A stretch of DNA of 64,000 nucleotides from Streptomyces nigra (GTDB taxonomy: Bacteria; Actinomycetota; Actinomycetes; Streptomycetales; Streptomycetaceae), in NCBI RefSeq assembly GCF_003074055.1, contig NZ_CP029043.1, positions 7,060,501 to 7,124,500 on the forward strand, given 5' to 3'. Positions 15,039-23,634 of the stretch are shown piece after piece; the first letter of the stretch is position 1; every line of letters begins with the position of its first letter. The translations under genes and the position numbers were made by a program. Under the pieces are notes generated by a model that saw nothing but the letters and a program-made list of their open reading frames with translations, ran no database searches and was not told where the DNA came from.

Positions 15039-15953
15039 TCAGTCCGGCCCGGGCGCGTCCGGTGACTCCGGGGGCTGCCCCAACCGGCGTCTCAGATACG
15101 GCTCCTGGGACAGGACGGCCCCCACGCTCAGGGCGATCGCCACGGCGACGCACACCACGATCAGCCAGGACAGCAGCACGAAGACGGAACCGGAGGAACC
15201 GTAGTCGGTGAGCGCCCTGTTGAGCGCCCGCGGCATGTAGAAGTGCGCGGTCACCGACAGACCGCTGACCGCGACCGCCGTGATGAGGGCGCCCGGCAGC
15301 AGCGGCCCCCACGGCACGGCCCCGCCCAGCAGCAGATGCTGCGTCCACCACCACATGAGGGCCTGCATCAGCAGCACGATCGGGAACCCCAGCGCCGCCC
15401 CCATCCCGAACCCGTTGTGCAGCAGCCCCTGGACGACCAGCGCGGCCAGCCACAGGCCGATCCAGGCCAGCCACCGCCACGGCGCCACCTTCGTCCGTGA
15501 ACGGGGCATCTGCCAGGCCCGGCGGCACAGCCGCTGCACCGCCCGGCTCACCGCCGTCGCCGACAGCAGCACCATCAGACCGCCCACCACGCCGGTCGCC
15601 TGCCGCAGATCCTCCGACGGCGGCTGGAACGTCCGCTCCACCTCGGCCTTCGCCTGCCCGGTCAGCCCCAACACCGTGGTGATGGACGTCGTCACCTGCT
15701 CCTGCAGCGCCTCCGGCGCGTACGCGCTCAGCACGAACAGCAGCGGCACGGCCGTCAGGAAGCACTGCGCGGCGATCCGGGTGGCGGAGTCGAAGATGTT
15801 CACCGCCACGAGCCGGTCCACGATCCCCGTGATCACCGGGAAACGGCGCTCCAGCCGCGCGTGGACGGCCGTCGCCCACGCGACCGTCGCCCGGGAACGC
15901 TCACGCCACCAGGCGGCGCGCAGCGGGGACGACCGACGCCGGCGAGTCTCCAT
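15039..15953 (-). CDS. YihY/BrkB family inner-membrane protein
   Basis: A 304-residue protein with a basic cytoplasmic N terminus and six probable membrane segments. The family pattern starts at DSATRIAAQCFLTAVPLLFVLSAYAP and continues with RAVQRLCRRAWQMPRSR and the C-terminal NRALTDYGSSGSVFVLLSWLIVVCVAVAIALSVG. YihY/BrkB proteins were once named ribonuclease BN in error; their transport role is unresolved. ATG 15953 has AAGGAG seven bases upstream, which decides it over an earlier in-frame codon. It reads away from the GAP-family pseudogene. Confidence 0.9.
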   Translation of the reverse strand: METRRRRSSPLRAAWWRERSRATVAWATAVHARLERRFPVITGIVDRLVAVNIFDSATRIAAQCFLTAVPLLFVLSAYAPEALQEQVTTSITTVLGLTGQAKAEVERTFQPPSEDLRQATGVVGGLMVLLSATAVSRAVQRLCRRAWQMPRSRTKVAPWRWLAWIGLWLAALVVQGLLHNGFGMGAALGFPIVLLMQALMWWWTQHLLLGGAVPWGPLLPGALITAVAVSGLSVTAHFYMPRALNRALTDYGSSGSVFVLLSWLIVVCVAVAIALSVGAVLSQEPYLRRRLGQPPESPDAPGPD

Positions 15954-16099
15954 CGAGCCGCTCCTTCCCACCTCCAGAGTGCGCGAGGACGCGGTGCCCG
16001 GCACGCCGTCCGCCGCCGTGCGCACGGGCCCACGCGAAGATGCGGGCGGGCGACGGCCGTGCGTACGCTCGACCCGTACCGTGCCCGATGGGGGCGCCC

Positions 16100-16805
16100 A
16101 TGGTCCTCGACCTGATGCTCGTCGCCCCCGCCATCACGCTCGATCCCCTCCCGCTGATGGCGTTCGTCCTCGTGGTGGCGTCGGCGCGGGGCCTGCGGAT
16201 CGGGCTGGCCTTCATTACCGGCTGGACGGCGTGCTTCGTCGTCGTGCTGGTCCTGGTGCTCACCCTCACCGGCGGCAGCCCGCCGGAACCGCGCTCACCG
16301 CCGTCCACGGCCGCTCTCGCCGTGAAACTCGCCATCGGGGTCGCGCTGGTCGCGCTACGGCGTGCGCGGGCACCTGCTGCGCCGGAGCGGACGCGAGCCG
16401 GCCGGGCACCGCGCCCGCAAGGCCCGTGAGTCCAGGGCCGACGGCACCGGCGGCTCGTCGCCGTTCCTCACCTACCGGCTGGAGCGGGGCGCCGTCTGGC
16501 CGGCGGCCGTCCTCGCCGTACTGCTCCAGCCGTGGGGTCTGGTGGCCGCCGGGGCCGTCACCGTCGTGGACGCCGACGGCTCCCACAAGTCGACGTGGTT
16601 CGTCCTCGTCGCGTTCTGCCTCCTGGCGACCGCCAGCCTGCTCGCCGCCGAGACCTCCCTCGCGCTGCGCCCCGAGCGGGCCCGGCGACGGCTGCTCGCG
16701 ATGCGCGGCTGGATGGCCGGCCACGCGGAGCGGGCCATCGTCGTCGGCAGTGTCGCCATCGGGCTCTACCTGGTGGGGAAGAGCGTCTCCGGGCTGGCTG
16801 GCTGA
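16100..16805 (+). pseudogene. GAP (Sap) family membrane exporter, frameshifted
   Basis: The first frame, from ATG 16100, encodes MVLDLMLVAPAITLDPLPLMAFVLVVASARG through LTGGSPPEPRSPPSTAALAVKLAIGVALVAL. The second frame, from about 16356, encodes YGVRGHLLRRSGREP, then WPAAVLAVLLQPWGLVAAGAVTVVDADGS, LLATASLLAAE and IVVGSVAIGLYLVGKSVSGLAG. Together they make the roughly 235-residue, six-helix GAP family (Sap, sulfolipid-addressing protein). The shift lies in 16345-16360 and needs two added bases or one removed. Each half alone would lack three helices, so the gene is probably inactive unless the shift is an assembly error. Confidence 0.75.
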
Positions 16806-16895
16806 CCCAGGAGCCCCGCGCGCCGAACCCGCACCGCCGTCCTACCCTGAGGCGGAGGGGGGACGGGACCGGCGCACACCGGGAGGTCCGCCCCG

Positions 16896-18740
16896 ATGGA
16901 CGACTACCCCCTCATCGAGGACCACGGGCTGATCGGCGACCTGCAGACCGCCGCCCTGGTGAGCACCGACGGAGCCGTCGACTGGTTCTGCGCCCCCCGG
17001 TTCGACTCGCCGAGCGTCTTCGGCGGTCTGCTCGACAAGGACGCCGGCGGGCACTGCACGGTCCGGCCGTGCCACGGCGCCTACGCGACCAAGCAGTTGT
17101 ACCTGCCGGACACCGCGATCCTGGTGACCCGCTACATGACCGAGGCCGGCGCCGGCGAGGTGCACGACTTCATGCCCGTCACCGGCACCACCGTCACGGA
17201 CCGTCACCGGCTGATGCGGATGGTCCGCTGTGTCCGCGGCCGGATGACGTTCGAGGTCGAGATCGCCCCCCGGTTCGACTACGGGCGCCGCCCGCACCGG
17301 GTGCACATCACCACGCACGGGGCGACGTTCGAGGCCGACGACGGCACCCACCTCACCGTGCACCCGATCCGGGAGCCGGAGGACGATCGGCTGATCGACG
17401 TCCTCGCCGACCGGCGTGACGCCCTACACTTCACGATGACGCTGGAGGCCGGCCAGGAACGCGGACTCGTCCTTGAATGGGGCGGCGACGGCATTCCGCG
17501 CACCATCCGGCTCGCCGAGTACGCGGAGGAGTTCCAGGAGACCGTGCGGTACTGGCGGTCCTGGCTGCACCAGTCCCGCTACACCGGCCGCTGGCGCGAG
17601 ATCGTCGAGCGGTCCGCGATCACCCTGAAACTCATGACGTTCGCGCCCACCGGGGCCGTCGTCGCCGCCCCGACCGCCGCACTGCCCGAGCAACTGGGCG
17701 GCGAACGCAACTGGGACTACCGGTTCACCTGGATCCGGGACGCGTCGTTCTCCGTGTACGCCCTGCTCGGCCTCGGCTTCACCGAGGAGGCACAGGCGTT
17801 CATCCAGTGGCTGACCGACCGGGTCAGGGAGCGCGCCGGACGCGACAGCACCACCGGCCCGCTGAACATCATGTACCGGGTGGACGGCTCCTCCGACCTC
17901 GACGAGCAGATCCTCGACCACTGGGCGGGGTACGCCGGCTCGGCACCCGTACGCATCGGCAACGGCGCCGCCGGCCAACTCCAGCTCGACATCTACGGCG
18001 AGGCCCTCGACAGCATCTACTTCGCGCACCGGCACGGACATCCGATGGGCCACCACGGCTGGACCGCGCTGCTCACCAACCTCGACTGGCTGGTCGACCA
18101 CTGGGACCAGGCGGAAGAGGGACTGTGGGAGACCCGCGGCGGCCGCCAGGACTTCGCCTACGGCCGGGTCATGTCCTGGGTGGCCTTCGACCGCGCGCTG
18201 CGCCTCGCCGGCGCCAACGGCCGGCCCGCCGACCCCGCCCGCTGGCGCCGGGCCCGCGACGCCTGCTACCGGCAGGTCATGACGAAGGGCTGGAGCGAGA
18301 CCCGGCAGGCCTTCGTCCAGCACTACGGGAGCGACGTCCTGGACTCCTCGCTGCTGCGGATGGCGACCGTCGGTTTCATCACGCCTCAGGACCCGCTGTG
18401 GACGTCGACCCTGGCCGCCATGGAGGAGGAACTCGTCAGCGACAGCCTGGTCTACCGCTACGACCCGGAGGCGTCGCCGGACGGCCTGGCCGGCTCGGAG
18501 GGCACCTTCTCGCTGTGCACCTTCATGTACGTCGACGCCCTGGCCCGCGCGGGCCGGACCGACCGGGCCCGCCTGGTGTTCGAGAAGATGATGGGGTACG
18601 CCAACCATCTCGGCCTGTACTCCGAGGAGATCGCGCCCACCGGCCGCCAACTGGGCAACTTCCCGCAGGCCTTCACCCATCTGGCCCTCGTCGACGCGGC
18701 CCTCACCCTGAACGCGGCCCTGGACCGGGGCCGGGACTGA
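16896..18740 (+). CDS. Glycoside hydrolase family 15 protein (trehalase/glucoamylase type)
   Basis: A 614-residue cytoplasmic GH15 enzyme with no signal peptide. The N-terminal beta domain begins YPLIEDHGLIGDLQTAALVSTDGAVDWFCAPRFDSPSVFGGLLD. The (alpha/alpha)6 catalytic domain starts near RNWDYRFTWIRDASFSVYALLGLGF. Candidate catalytic acids are the Glu in EEGLWETRGG and the Glu pair in YSEEIAPTGRQLGNFPQAFTHLAL, the usual GH15 positions. Actinobacterial homologues include intracellular trehalases, so trehalose or a glucan fragment is the likely substrate. ATG 16896 fits the family start. Its last 18 bases begin a short tandem repeat that continues past the stop. Confidence 0.92.
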   Translation: MDDYPLIEDHGLIGDLQTAALVSTDGAVDWFCAPRFDSPSVFGGLLDKDAGGHCTVRPCHGAYATKQLYLPDTAILVTRYMTEAGAGEVHDFMPVTGTTVTDRHRLMRMVRCVRGRMTFEVEIAPRFDYGRRPHRVHITTHGATFEADDGTHLTVHPIREPEDDRLIDVLADRRDALHFTMTLEAGQERGLVLEWGGDGIPRTIRLAEYAEEFQETVRYWRSWLHQSRYTGRWREIVERSAITLKLMTFAPTGAVVAAPTAALPEQLGGERNWDYRFTWIRDASFSVYALLGLGFTEEAQAFIQWLTDRVRERAGRDSTTGPLNIMYRVDGSSDLDEQILDHWAGYAGSAPVRIGNGAAGQLQLDIYGEALDSIYFAHRHGHPMGHHGWTALLTNLDWLVDHWDQAEEGLWETRGGRQDFAYGRVMSWVAFDRALRLAGANGRPADPARWRRARDACYRQVMTKGWSETRQAFVQHYGSDVLDSSLLRMATVGFITPQDPLWTSTLAAMEEELVSDSLVYRYDPEASPDGLAGSEGTFSLCTFMYVDALARAGRTDRARLVFEKMMGYANHLGLYSEEIAPTGRQLGNFPQAFTHLALVDAALTLNAALDRGRD

Positions 18741-18832
18741 AACGTCCCGGGGCGCCTCTCGACCGGAGCCGAGACTGAAGCGCTCGAGACCGCCTCGACC
18801 GGGTCTGCGGCTGAAGCGTCCCGAGGCCGCCC
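18723..18832. repeat. Three imperfect 36-38 bp tandem repeats over the GH15 stop codon
   Basis: Units run 18723-18760, 18761-18796 and 18797-18832. Each begins GACCGG and contains a CTGAA core followed by a CGTCCCG-like or CGCTCGAG segment and a CC-rich end. The first unit contains the true stop TGA of the GH15 gene, and the other two each repeat that stop-like CTGAA. The block fills most of the gap to the convergent ClC gene. Confidence 0.7.
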
Positions 18833-18833
18833 G

Positions 18834-20258
18834 TCACACGCTGCCCGCGCCGCCGCCCGCGGCCCGGGTACGGCCTTCCGGCTCGCCCGGCGCGGTGGCC
18901 TCGGCGGGCTTTCCGACCGGTGCAACGGCACGGCCCGGCGGCAGCAGCTCGACCGTCGCGAACCCCACGACCGCCGCCAGCAGCACCACCGGTGTCATCT
19001 CCGCCTGGCCCAGAAGCAGGACGACCAGCACCGCACTGCTCACCGGCAGTCGCAGCGCCGCCCCGCCCGCCGCCGCCATCCCGGCCGCCAGCCCCGGCAC
19101 GACGCCCAGTCCCGGCAGCGGCGCCACCAGCACCCCGGCGGCCGCTCCCAGGAACAGCGCCGGGAAGATGGGACCGCCGCGCAGACTGCCCAGACACAGC
19201 GCGTACGCCAGGCCCTTGCACAGCAGGACGGCGATCAGCGCGCCCACCCCCCACGCGTGCGGGTCCTGTGCGAGGCCTGCCAGCGTGGCCTGACCGGACG
19301 ACGCCACGTCCGCCGGGTTCCGGTCGGTGACGAGCGTGTAGACGGCCCCGCACACCCCGGCGCCCAGCGCGCAGAGCGCCGTACGGGTCACCGGCCGCCC
19401 GGCGACGAAGACCGCGGCGAGCCGCCCGGTGTCCATGACCAGGTGCACGGCGAACCCGATGGCCACGGCCAGCAGGACCGACCAGACGACGTCCCCGGCG
19501 TCGATGTGCGGCGTCGGCACGCCCAGCCGGAGGGACAGGCCGCCGGTGGACAGGCCCGTCCAGCGGCCGAACCCGGTGAAGACGAGGGAGCCGACACCGC
19601 TGGACAGGAGCGCGGGCAGCATCACCGCGAACAGCCGTGGACCGCCCACCCCGGCGACCTCTATCAGGATCACGGCGCCGATCAGCGGGTTGCCGAAGAT
19701 CGCCGGCAGAGCGGCCGCCGCACCGGCCGCGCCGAGCAGCGCGGCGCTCTGCGGGGTCGTCGGCGCGCGGGCCAGCCGGGCGAACATCATGGCCAGGCCA
19801 CCGCCGAACGCGATCAGCGGGGCCTCGGGACCGAGGGTGGCGCCCAGCGGAAGGCTGGCGAACGCGGCCAGGACGACACCCGGCAGAGCGGACGCGGACA
19901 TGCCGGGGGCGTGCAGTCCGGCCGCCGGCACATGCCCGCCCGCACCCGGCAGATGACGGACCACCAGGCCGACGCAGACCCCGGCGACCGCCAGCACCGG
20001 CAGCGGCCACCACCAGGGCGGGGTGTCCCAGCCCAGCGCGTCGGGGAGGTCGACCCACAGCGCGTGCTCCAGCTGGTGCAGCGCGGCCAGGAACCAGAAC
20101 GCCAGCAGCGACACCGGGACGCCGATCAGCGCGGAGAAGACGAGCGCCTTCAGATACGCCGGGTCGCGCAGCATCGCGCGCAGCCGGTCGGCCTCCTCCG
20201 GCTGGGTCCGTCCCCCGGACGGGGACGGCTCCCGCGCGCCCTGCTCGTCGTGCGTCAA
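18834..20258 (-). CDS. ClC-family chloride channel/transporter
   Basis: A 474-residue membrane protein with the ClC fold. Ion-coordinating loops can be recognised as GHVPAAGLHAPG (a divergent GSGIP), PLGATLGPEAPLIAFG (the GREGP-like loop, with Gly-Pro-Glu), and SLRGGPIFPALFLGAAAG (the GxFxP loop). About ten hydrophobic segments are visible, with a short soluble C-terminal tail and no CBS domains. It likely moves chloride or fluoride, perhaps with protons; the Glu in GPEAP could be the gate. Translation starts at TTG 20258, overlapping the SHOCT stop as TTGA, so it is coupled to the gene ahead. Confidence 0.88.
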   Translation of the reverse strand: MTHDEQGAREPSPSGGRTQPEEADRLRAMLRDPAYLKALVFSALIGVPVSLLAFWFLAALHQLEHALWVDLPDALGWDTPPWWWPLPVLAVAGVCVGLVVRHLPGAGGHVPAAGLHAPGMSASALPGVVLAAFASLPLGATLGPEAPLIAFGGGLAMMFARLARAPTTPQSAALLGAAGAAAALPAIFGNPLIGAVILIEVAGVGGPRLFAVMLPALLSSGVGSLVFTGFGRWTGLSTGGLSLRLGVPTPHIDAGDVVWSVLLAVAIGFAVHLVMDTGRLAAVFVAGRPVTRTALCALGAGVCGAVYTLVTDRNPADVASSGQATLAGLAQDPHAWGVGALIAVLLCKGLAYALCLGSLRGGPIFPALFLGAAAGVLVAPLPGLGVVPGLAAGMAAAGGAALRLPVSSAVLVVLLLGQAEMTPVVLLAAVVGFATVELLPPGRAVAPVGKPAEATAPGEPEGRTRAAGGGAGSV

Positions 20259-20557
20259 GCGAGGATCCGGCGCTTCTGGGCCTGGAACTCCTCCTCGGTG
20301 AGTACCCCCTGGGCCTTGAGGTCACCGAGCTGCTTCAACTGTTCGATCTTCGCGGTCATGTCGTCGGCCGCCACCGGTTCGGGCGGGGCGGGCGGGGCGG
20401 GGGCCACGGGGGCCGCCTCCTGCTCGTACACCATCCCCCGCTGCCGGTCCTGTTCGGCCCAGCGGCCGGCCTGGCGGCGCGAGACCCGGTTGGACACCGC
20501 CGTGGCGGTCCCGGAGATGACGGCCGTGCGGGCGACCCCGCGGAGCAGTCCTGGCAT
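20255..20557 (-). CDS. SHOCT-domain protein
   Basis: A 100-residue protein with a basic N terminus (MPGLLRGVARTAVISGTATAVSNRVSRR), a Pro/Ala linker (VAPAPPAPPEPVA) and a C-terminal SHOCT motif, IEQLKQLGDLKAQGVLTEEEFQAQKRRIL. SHOCT motifs are short oligomerisation or membrane-associated helices of unclear role. ATG 20557 has a GGGAGA site and matches the family start. The gene sits between the DUF6325 gene (48 bases upstream) and the ClC gene (overlapping), forming a probable three-gene unit. Confidence 0.88.
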   Translation of the reverse strand: MPGLLRGVARTAVISGTATAVSNRVSRRQAGRWAEQDRQRGMVYEQEAAPVAPAPPAPPEPVAADDMTAKIEQLKQLGDLKAQGVLTEEEFQAQKRRILA

Positions 20558-20605
20558 GTCGTTCGTCTCCCTGCTGAGGTGTGCCCGGGGCGGGGGCGGA
20601 CGCAC

Positions 20606-21070
20606 TCACCGCGCGACGACGGACCCGCCCGCGGGCGCCGCCGCCTCGGCCGCGTCCAGCGACGCGACCAGGCTGTCCATGGGGATACGGCCGCTCGCCA
20701 CCAGTTCGGCCCCGCCGCGCCGGAGCGCACGGGCCAGGGGAGCGGCCCACAGGTTCTCGTAGACCAGCACCGCCGCCGAGTTGCCCGCCTCCAGCGCGGC
20801 GCAGGCGTCCTCCAGGTCGCCCTGGTCCAGCAGTCCGGAGGAGGCCCCCTCGAACACGGTGAGGTCGACCTCGTCCCCGGTGTTCCGCAGCTCCAGGGCC
20901 TCGACCGAACCGTCGGTGCCCTTGCGTACGAAGGCCAGGTCGAGGACGCGGATGATCCCCCGGTCGACCAGGTCCACGAGGAGGGGCAGCCCCTCACCCG
21001 TCATCCGGCTGCCGGGGAACTCGACGATCAGGTAGTCGACGGGCCCCATGTCCGCGATGTCCTGGTGCAT
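20606..21070 (-). CDS. DUF6325 family protein
   Basis: A protein of about 154 residues in the DUF6325/DUF1269-like group. It starts GPVDYLIVEFPGSRMTGEGLPLLVDLVDRGIIRVLDLAFVRK, followed by a central acidic part (DEVDLTVFEGASSGLLDQGDLEDA) and NSAAVLVYENLWAAPLARALRRGGAELVASGRIP. It is a small, probably ferredoxin-like-fold cytoplasmic protein without a known activity. AGGAGT precedes ATG 21070; GTG 21076 is an alternative. It heads the DUF6325-SHOCT-ClC unit, a combination frequent in actinomycetes and often regarded as stress-linked. Confidence 0.85.
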   Translation of the reverse strand: MHQDIADMGPVDYLIVEFPGSRMTGEGLPLLVDLVDRGIIRVLDLAFVRKGTDGSVEALELRNTGDEVDLTVFEGASSGLLDQGDLEDACAALEAGNSAAVLVYENLWAAPLARALRRGGAELVASGRIPMDSLVASLDAAEAAAPAGGSVVAR

Positions 21071-21291
21071 GACCACTCCTCACACGATGCTGTGGGCCCG
21101 CTCGCCCCCGACGGCGGCGGGGCATACGCGAGGCCCGGCTCCGGCCCTGAAGTCATTGCAGCACTCGGCCCGCGCCCCTGCATCCGGGGCGGCCGTGCAG
21201 GTTGGGCCGGTGCCGGGCGGGCACTCGGGGCGGGTCCCGGCCGACGACCCCGCCTGCGCGGGACGGTGGATGAGGGAAGAGAGGGATCACG

Positions 21292-21525
21292 GTGGCGAAG
21301 AAGGCGAAGAAGTCCGACGACGGGCGGCTGTCCAAGGGCGACGAGGTGACCTGGAAGAGCCACGGCAGCACCGCCGAGGGCACCGTCGAACGGAAGATCA
21401 CCCGTCGTACGGAGGCCGCGGGCCGCACCGTGGACGCCTCAGCGGAGGAACCGCAGTACGAGGTGCGCAGCGAGAAGTCCGGCAGGTCGGCCGTCCACAA
21501 GCCGTCCGCGCTGCGCAAGAAGTGA
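21292..21525 (+). CDS. DUF2945 (HVA1/Tudor-like) domain protein
   Basis: A 77-residue basic protein beginning MAKKAKKSDDGRLSKGDEVTWKSHGSTAEGTVERKI and ending SAVHKPSALRKK. The GDEVTWKSHG...GTV and VHKPSALR blocks define the DUF2945, hypervirulence-associated Tudor-like family. The single SH3/Tudor-like barrel suggests nucleic-acid or protein binding. The start is GTG 21292, 6 bases after a GAGAGGGA purine run. Its stop is 10 bases from the next gene, so it is likely co-transcribed with the DenV-like and MpaB-like genes. Confidence 0.9.
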   Translation: MAKKAKKSDDGRLSKGDEVTWKSHGSTAEGTVERKITRRTEAAGRTVDASAEEPQYEVRSEKSGRSAVHKPSALRKK

Positions 21526-21535
21526 GCGGGGCCGT

Positions 21536-22021
21536 ATGCAGACGTTCCTGCCGGACCCGGACTTCGGGCGGACGGCACTGCTGCTGGACCGGCGCCGGCT
21601 GGGCAAGCAGCGCGTCGAGGCGCTCCAGGTCCTGCGCGGCCTGACCGTGCCCGGCTACGGCTGGCGCCGGCACCCGGCCGTCCGTATGTGGGTCGGTTAC
21701 GAGGAGGCCCTGGTGCGGTACGGCCTGGAGATCTGCCGGGTCTGGCGCGACCAGGGGCACCAGGACAGCTGCGCGGCCTCCCTGGTCTCCGGACTGGCCG
21801 CGCACCGGCCCGGTCCCGTCCGGGGGCAGGAGGAGCTGGCGGCGACCGGTGAGCTGCCGCCGTGGCTCGGCGACGAGGCCTTCCACGAGAGCCACCGCTC
21901 GGCGCTGGTCCGCAAGGACCCCGACGTGTACGCCGCCCTCTTTCCCGGGGTGGCCGACGACCTGCCGTACGTGTGGCCGGCCTCCGACCGGGAGGCGGGA
22001 CCCGAGGCCGCCGCCGGATGA
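21536..22021 (+). CDS. MSMEG_6728/DenV-like pyrimidine-dimer DNA glycosylase family protein
   Basis: A 161-residue protein matching the Pyr_excise family related to phage T4 endonuclease V. It begins MQTFLPDPDFGRTALLLDRRRLGKQRVEALQVLR and has the block GWRRHPAVRMWVGYEEALVRYGLEICRVW, then WLGDEAFHESHRSALVRKDP. In T4 endonuclease V the active residues are the N-terminal Thr2 and Glu23. Here the second residue is Gln and an acidic Glu is at position 28, so glycosylase activity is not certain. The 3' end overlaps the MpaB-like gene by ATGA. Confidence 0.82.
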   Translation: MQTFLPDPDFGRTALLLDRRRLGKQRVEALQVLRGLTVPGYGWRRHPAVRMWVGYEEALVRYGLEICRVWRDQGHQDSCAASLVSGLAAHRPGPVRGQEELAATGELPPWLGDEAFHESHRSALVRKDPDVYAALFPGVADDLPYVWPASDREAGPEAAAG

Positions 22022-22911
22022 CGACGACGAGGGCGGAAGGGAGCCCGACCGTGCTGAACGTGGTGCGTGACCAGCTGGGACAGGCCCTGTTCCGCCGGGT
22101 CGCGGGCCCTGACGGCCCGGCGACCCGCGCCCGGATCCATCTGACCCCGGGGCCGCGCTGGTTCGGCCCCGACCGCCCGATCCGCTCGGTCCACGGCGAC
22201 GCGTCCATGTTCATCGGCGGGCTGAGCGCGCTGCTGCTGCAGTCCCTGCACCCGCTGGCGATGGCGGCGGTCGCGGGGCACTCCGGCTACCGGGGCGACC
22301 CGTGGGGCCGCCTCCAGCGCACCAGCACCTTCCTCGCCGTGACGACGTACGGCACCGCCGAGGACGCGCAGCGGGCGGTCGACCAGGTCCGCGCCATCCA
22401 CGAGCGGATCCGCGGCACCGCGGCCGACGGGAGGCCTTACCACGCGGCCGACCCGCATCTGCTCGGCTGGGTGCACGCCGCCGAGACCGACAGCTTCCTC
22501 CGCGCCCACGAGCGCTTCGGCGCACACCCGCTGGACGCCGCCGGCTACGACGGCTACGTCGCCGACGTCGCCCGGGTGGCGTCGGCGCTGGGCGTGACCG
22601 ACCCGCCGCGCGACCGACGCGAGCTCACCGCACGCCTCGCCGCGTACCGCCCCGAACTCCGGGCCACCCCGGAGGCCCGAGCGACCGCCCGCTTCCTCCT
22701 TCTCCAGCCGCCCGTCCCCCTCGCGGTCCGCCCCCTGTACGGCGGCCTGGCCGCGAACGCCGTCGCGTTGCTGCCCCCGTGGGCCCGCCGCCTCCTGTGG
22801 CTGCCCCGCCTCCCGGTCGTGGAGGACCTGGCGATCCGCCCCACAGGTCAGGCCCTCACCCGCACCATCCGCTGGATCATGCGCCCCCCGACGCCCCCGG
22901 GCCCGGACTGA
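22018..22911 (+). CDS. Oxygenase MpaB family protein (DUF2236)
   Basis: A 297-residue protein of the MpaB/latex-clearing-protein (DUF2236) family. The haem-binding region FIGGLSALLLQSLHPLAMAAVAGHSGYRGDPWGRLQRTSTFL contains the usual LxSLHPxxMAxV and DPWGRLxRT signature. HLLGWVHAAETDSFLRAHERFG carries the conserved VHAxE block. Relatives oxidise polyisoprene or prenyl side chains using haem b. ATG 22018 overlaps the preceding stop; GTG 22051 is an alternative start. The DUF2945, DenV-like and MpaB-like genes form a tight unit ending at the tandem-repeat block. Confidence 0.9.
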   Translation: MTTTRAEGSPTVLNVVRDQLGQALFRRVAGPDGPATRARIHLTPGPRWFGPDRPIRSVHGDASMFIGGLSALLLQSLHPLAMAAVAGHSGYRGDPWGRLQRTSTFLAVTTYGTAEDAQRAVDQVRAIHERIRGTAADGRPYHAADPHLLGWVHAAETDSFLRAHERFGAHPLDAAGYDGYVADVARVASALGVTDPPRDRRELTARLAAYRPELRATPEARATARFLLLQPPVPLAVRPLYGGLAANAVALLPPWARRLLWLPRLPVVEDLAIRPTGQALTRTIRWIMRPPTPPGPD

Positions 22912-22994
22912 CGGCACCACTCCGATGCCGGGTGCCCGCCGCACGGGTCGACTCCGGCACCCGCCCGGGGCCGGCCGACAGGCTGCGCTGAGTG

Positions 22995-23600
22995 CCCCGC
23001 TGCAGTGCCGGGTGCGGAACGCGGAGCACGGCCGCGTCGGCAGGTTCCGGCAGCCCGAACGCCGGGGTCGGGCCGTACGGTCCGCCGGGTGCGGTCGCGT
23101 CCGGCGAGCCCGCCCCAGTGGCGGCGCGAGCCGGCTCAGCTGCGGCAGCCGTCCGGCAGGCTGGTCGCCGTAGGGCCTCGCCGTACGGCCGACCGGGTGT
23201 GCTGGGTGACATGCCCGTCGAGCGCCGCGCTGCAGTGCCGGGTGCGGAACGCGGCGCAGGGTCGCGTCGGTGGGTTGCCAGCCGAGCGCCGGGCTTCCGG
23301 TCGTATGGGTCGGGCCGTACGGTCCGCCGGGTGCGGTCGCGTCCGGTGAGCCCGCCCTGGTGGCGGCGCGAGCCGGCTCAGCTGCGGCAGCCGGCCGGCC
23401 GGCCGAGCGCCCGCCCGTCGAGCGCCCGGCCCCGGTACCGGGTGCCGGACGCGGAGCACGGCCGCGTCGGCAGGTTCCGGGAGGCGACGCCGGGCTCCCG
23501 ATCGTCGCGGGCGGGCCGTACTCCCGTCCGGGTGCGCCGGGGACCGCCGGCGAGCCCACCCGGGCAGGCTCGGTGAGCCCGTTCGGTGTGGCGTGCCCGC
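22995..23600. repeat. Three long imperfect tandem repeats in a 723-base convergent gap
   Basis: The gap between the MpaB-like and PfkB genes (22912-23634) holds no convincing gene. From 23001, 23231 and about 23431, three copies of a 200-230 base unit follow each other. Copies 1 and 2 share an exact 24-base opening (CTGCAGTGCCGGGTGCGG and beyond), a 38-base run around GGGCCGTACGGTCCGCCGGG, and a run containing GAGCCGGCTCAGCTGCGGCAG. Copies 1 and 3 share GCGGAGCACGGCCGCGTCGG plus CAGGTTCCGG. Such identity in high-GC intergenic DNA suggests recent duplication. Function, if any, is unknown. Confidence 0.75.
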
Positions 23601-23634
23601 CGAGCACCCCGGGCCGGACCGGGTGAACCCCCGC

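Noticed and set aside
21697..23607. 636-codon minus-strand frame covering the MpaB-like gene and the tandem repeats
   Set aside because: It is antisense over a real gene and only repeats low-complexity Pro/Ala/Arg peptides in the repeat block; no ribosome site or domain.
22925..23626. Plus-strand frames inside the tandem repeat block
   Set aside because: Open frames occur in several registers because of high GC, none with a conserved domain, so coding was not accepted.
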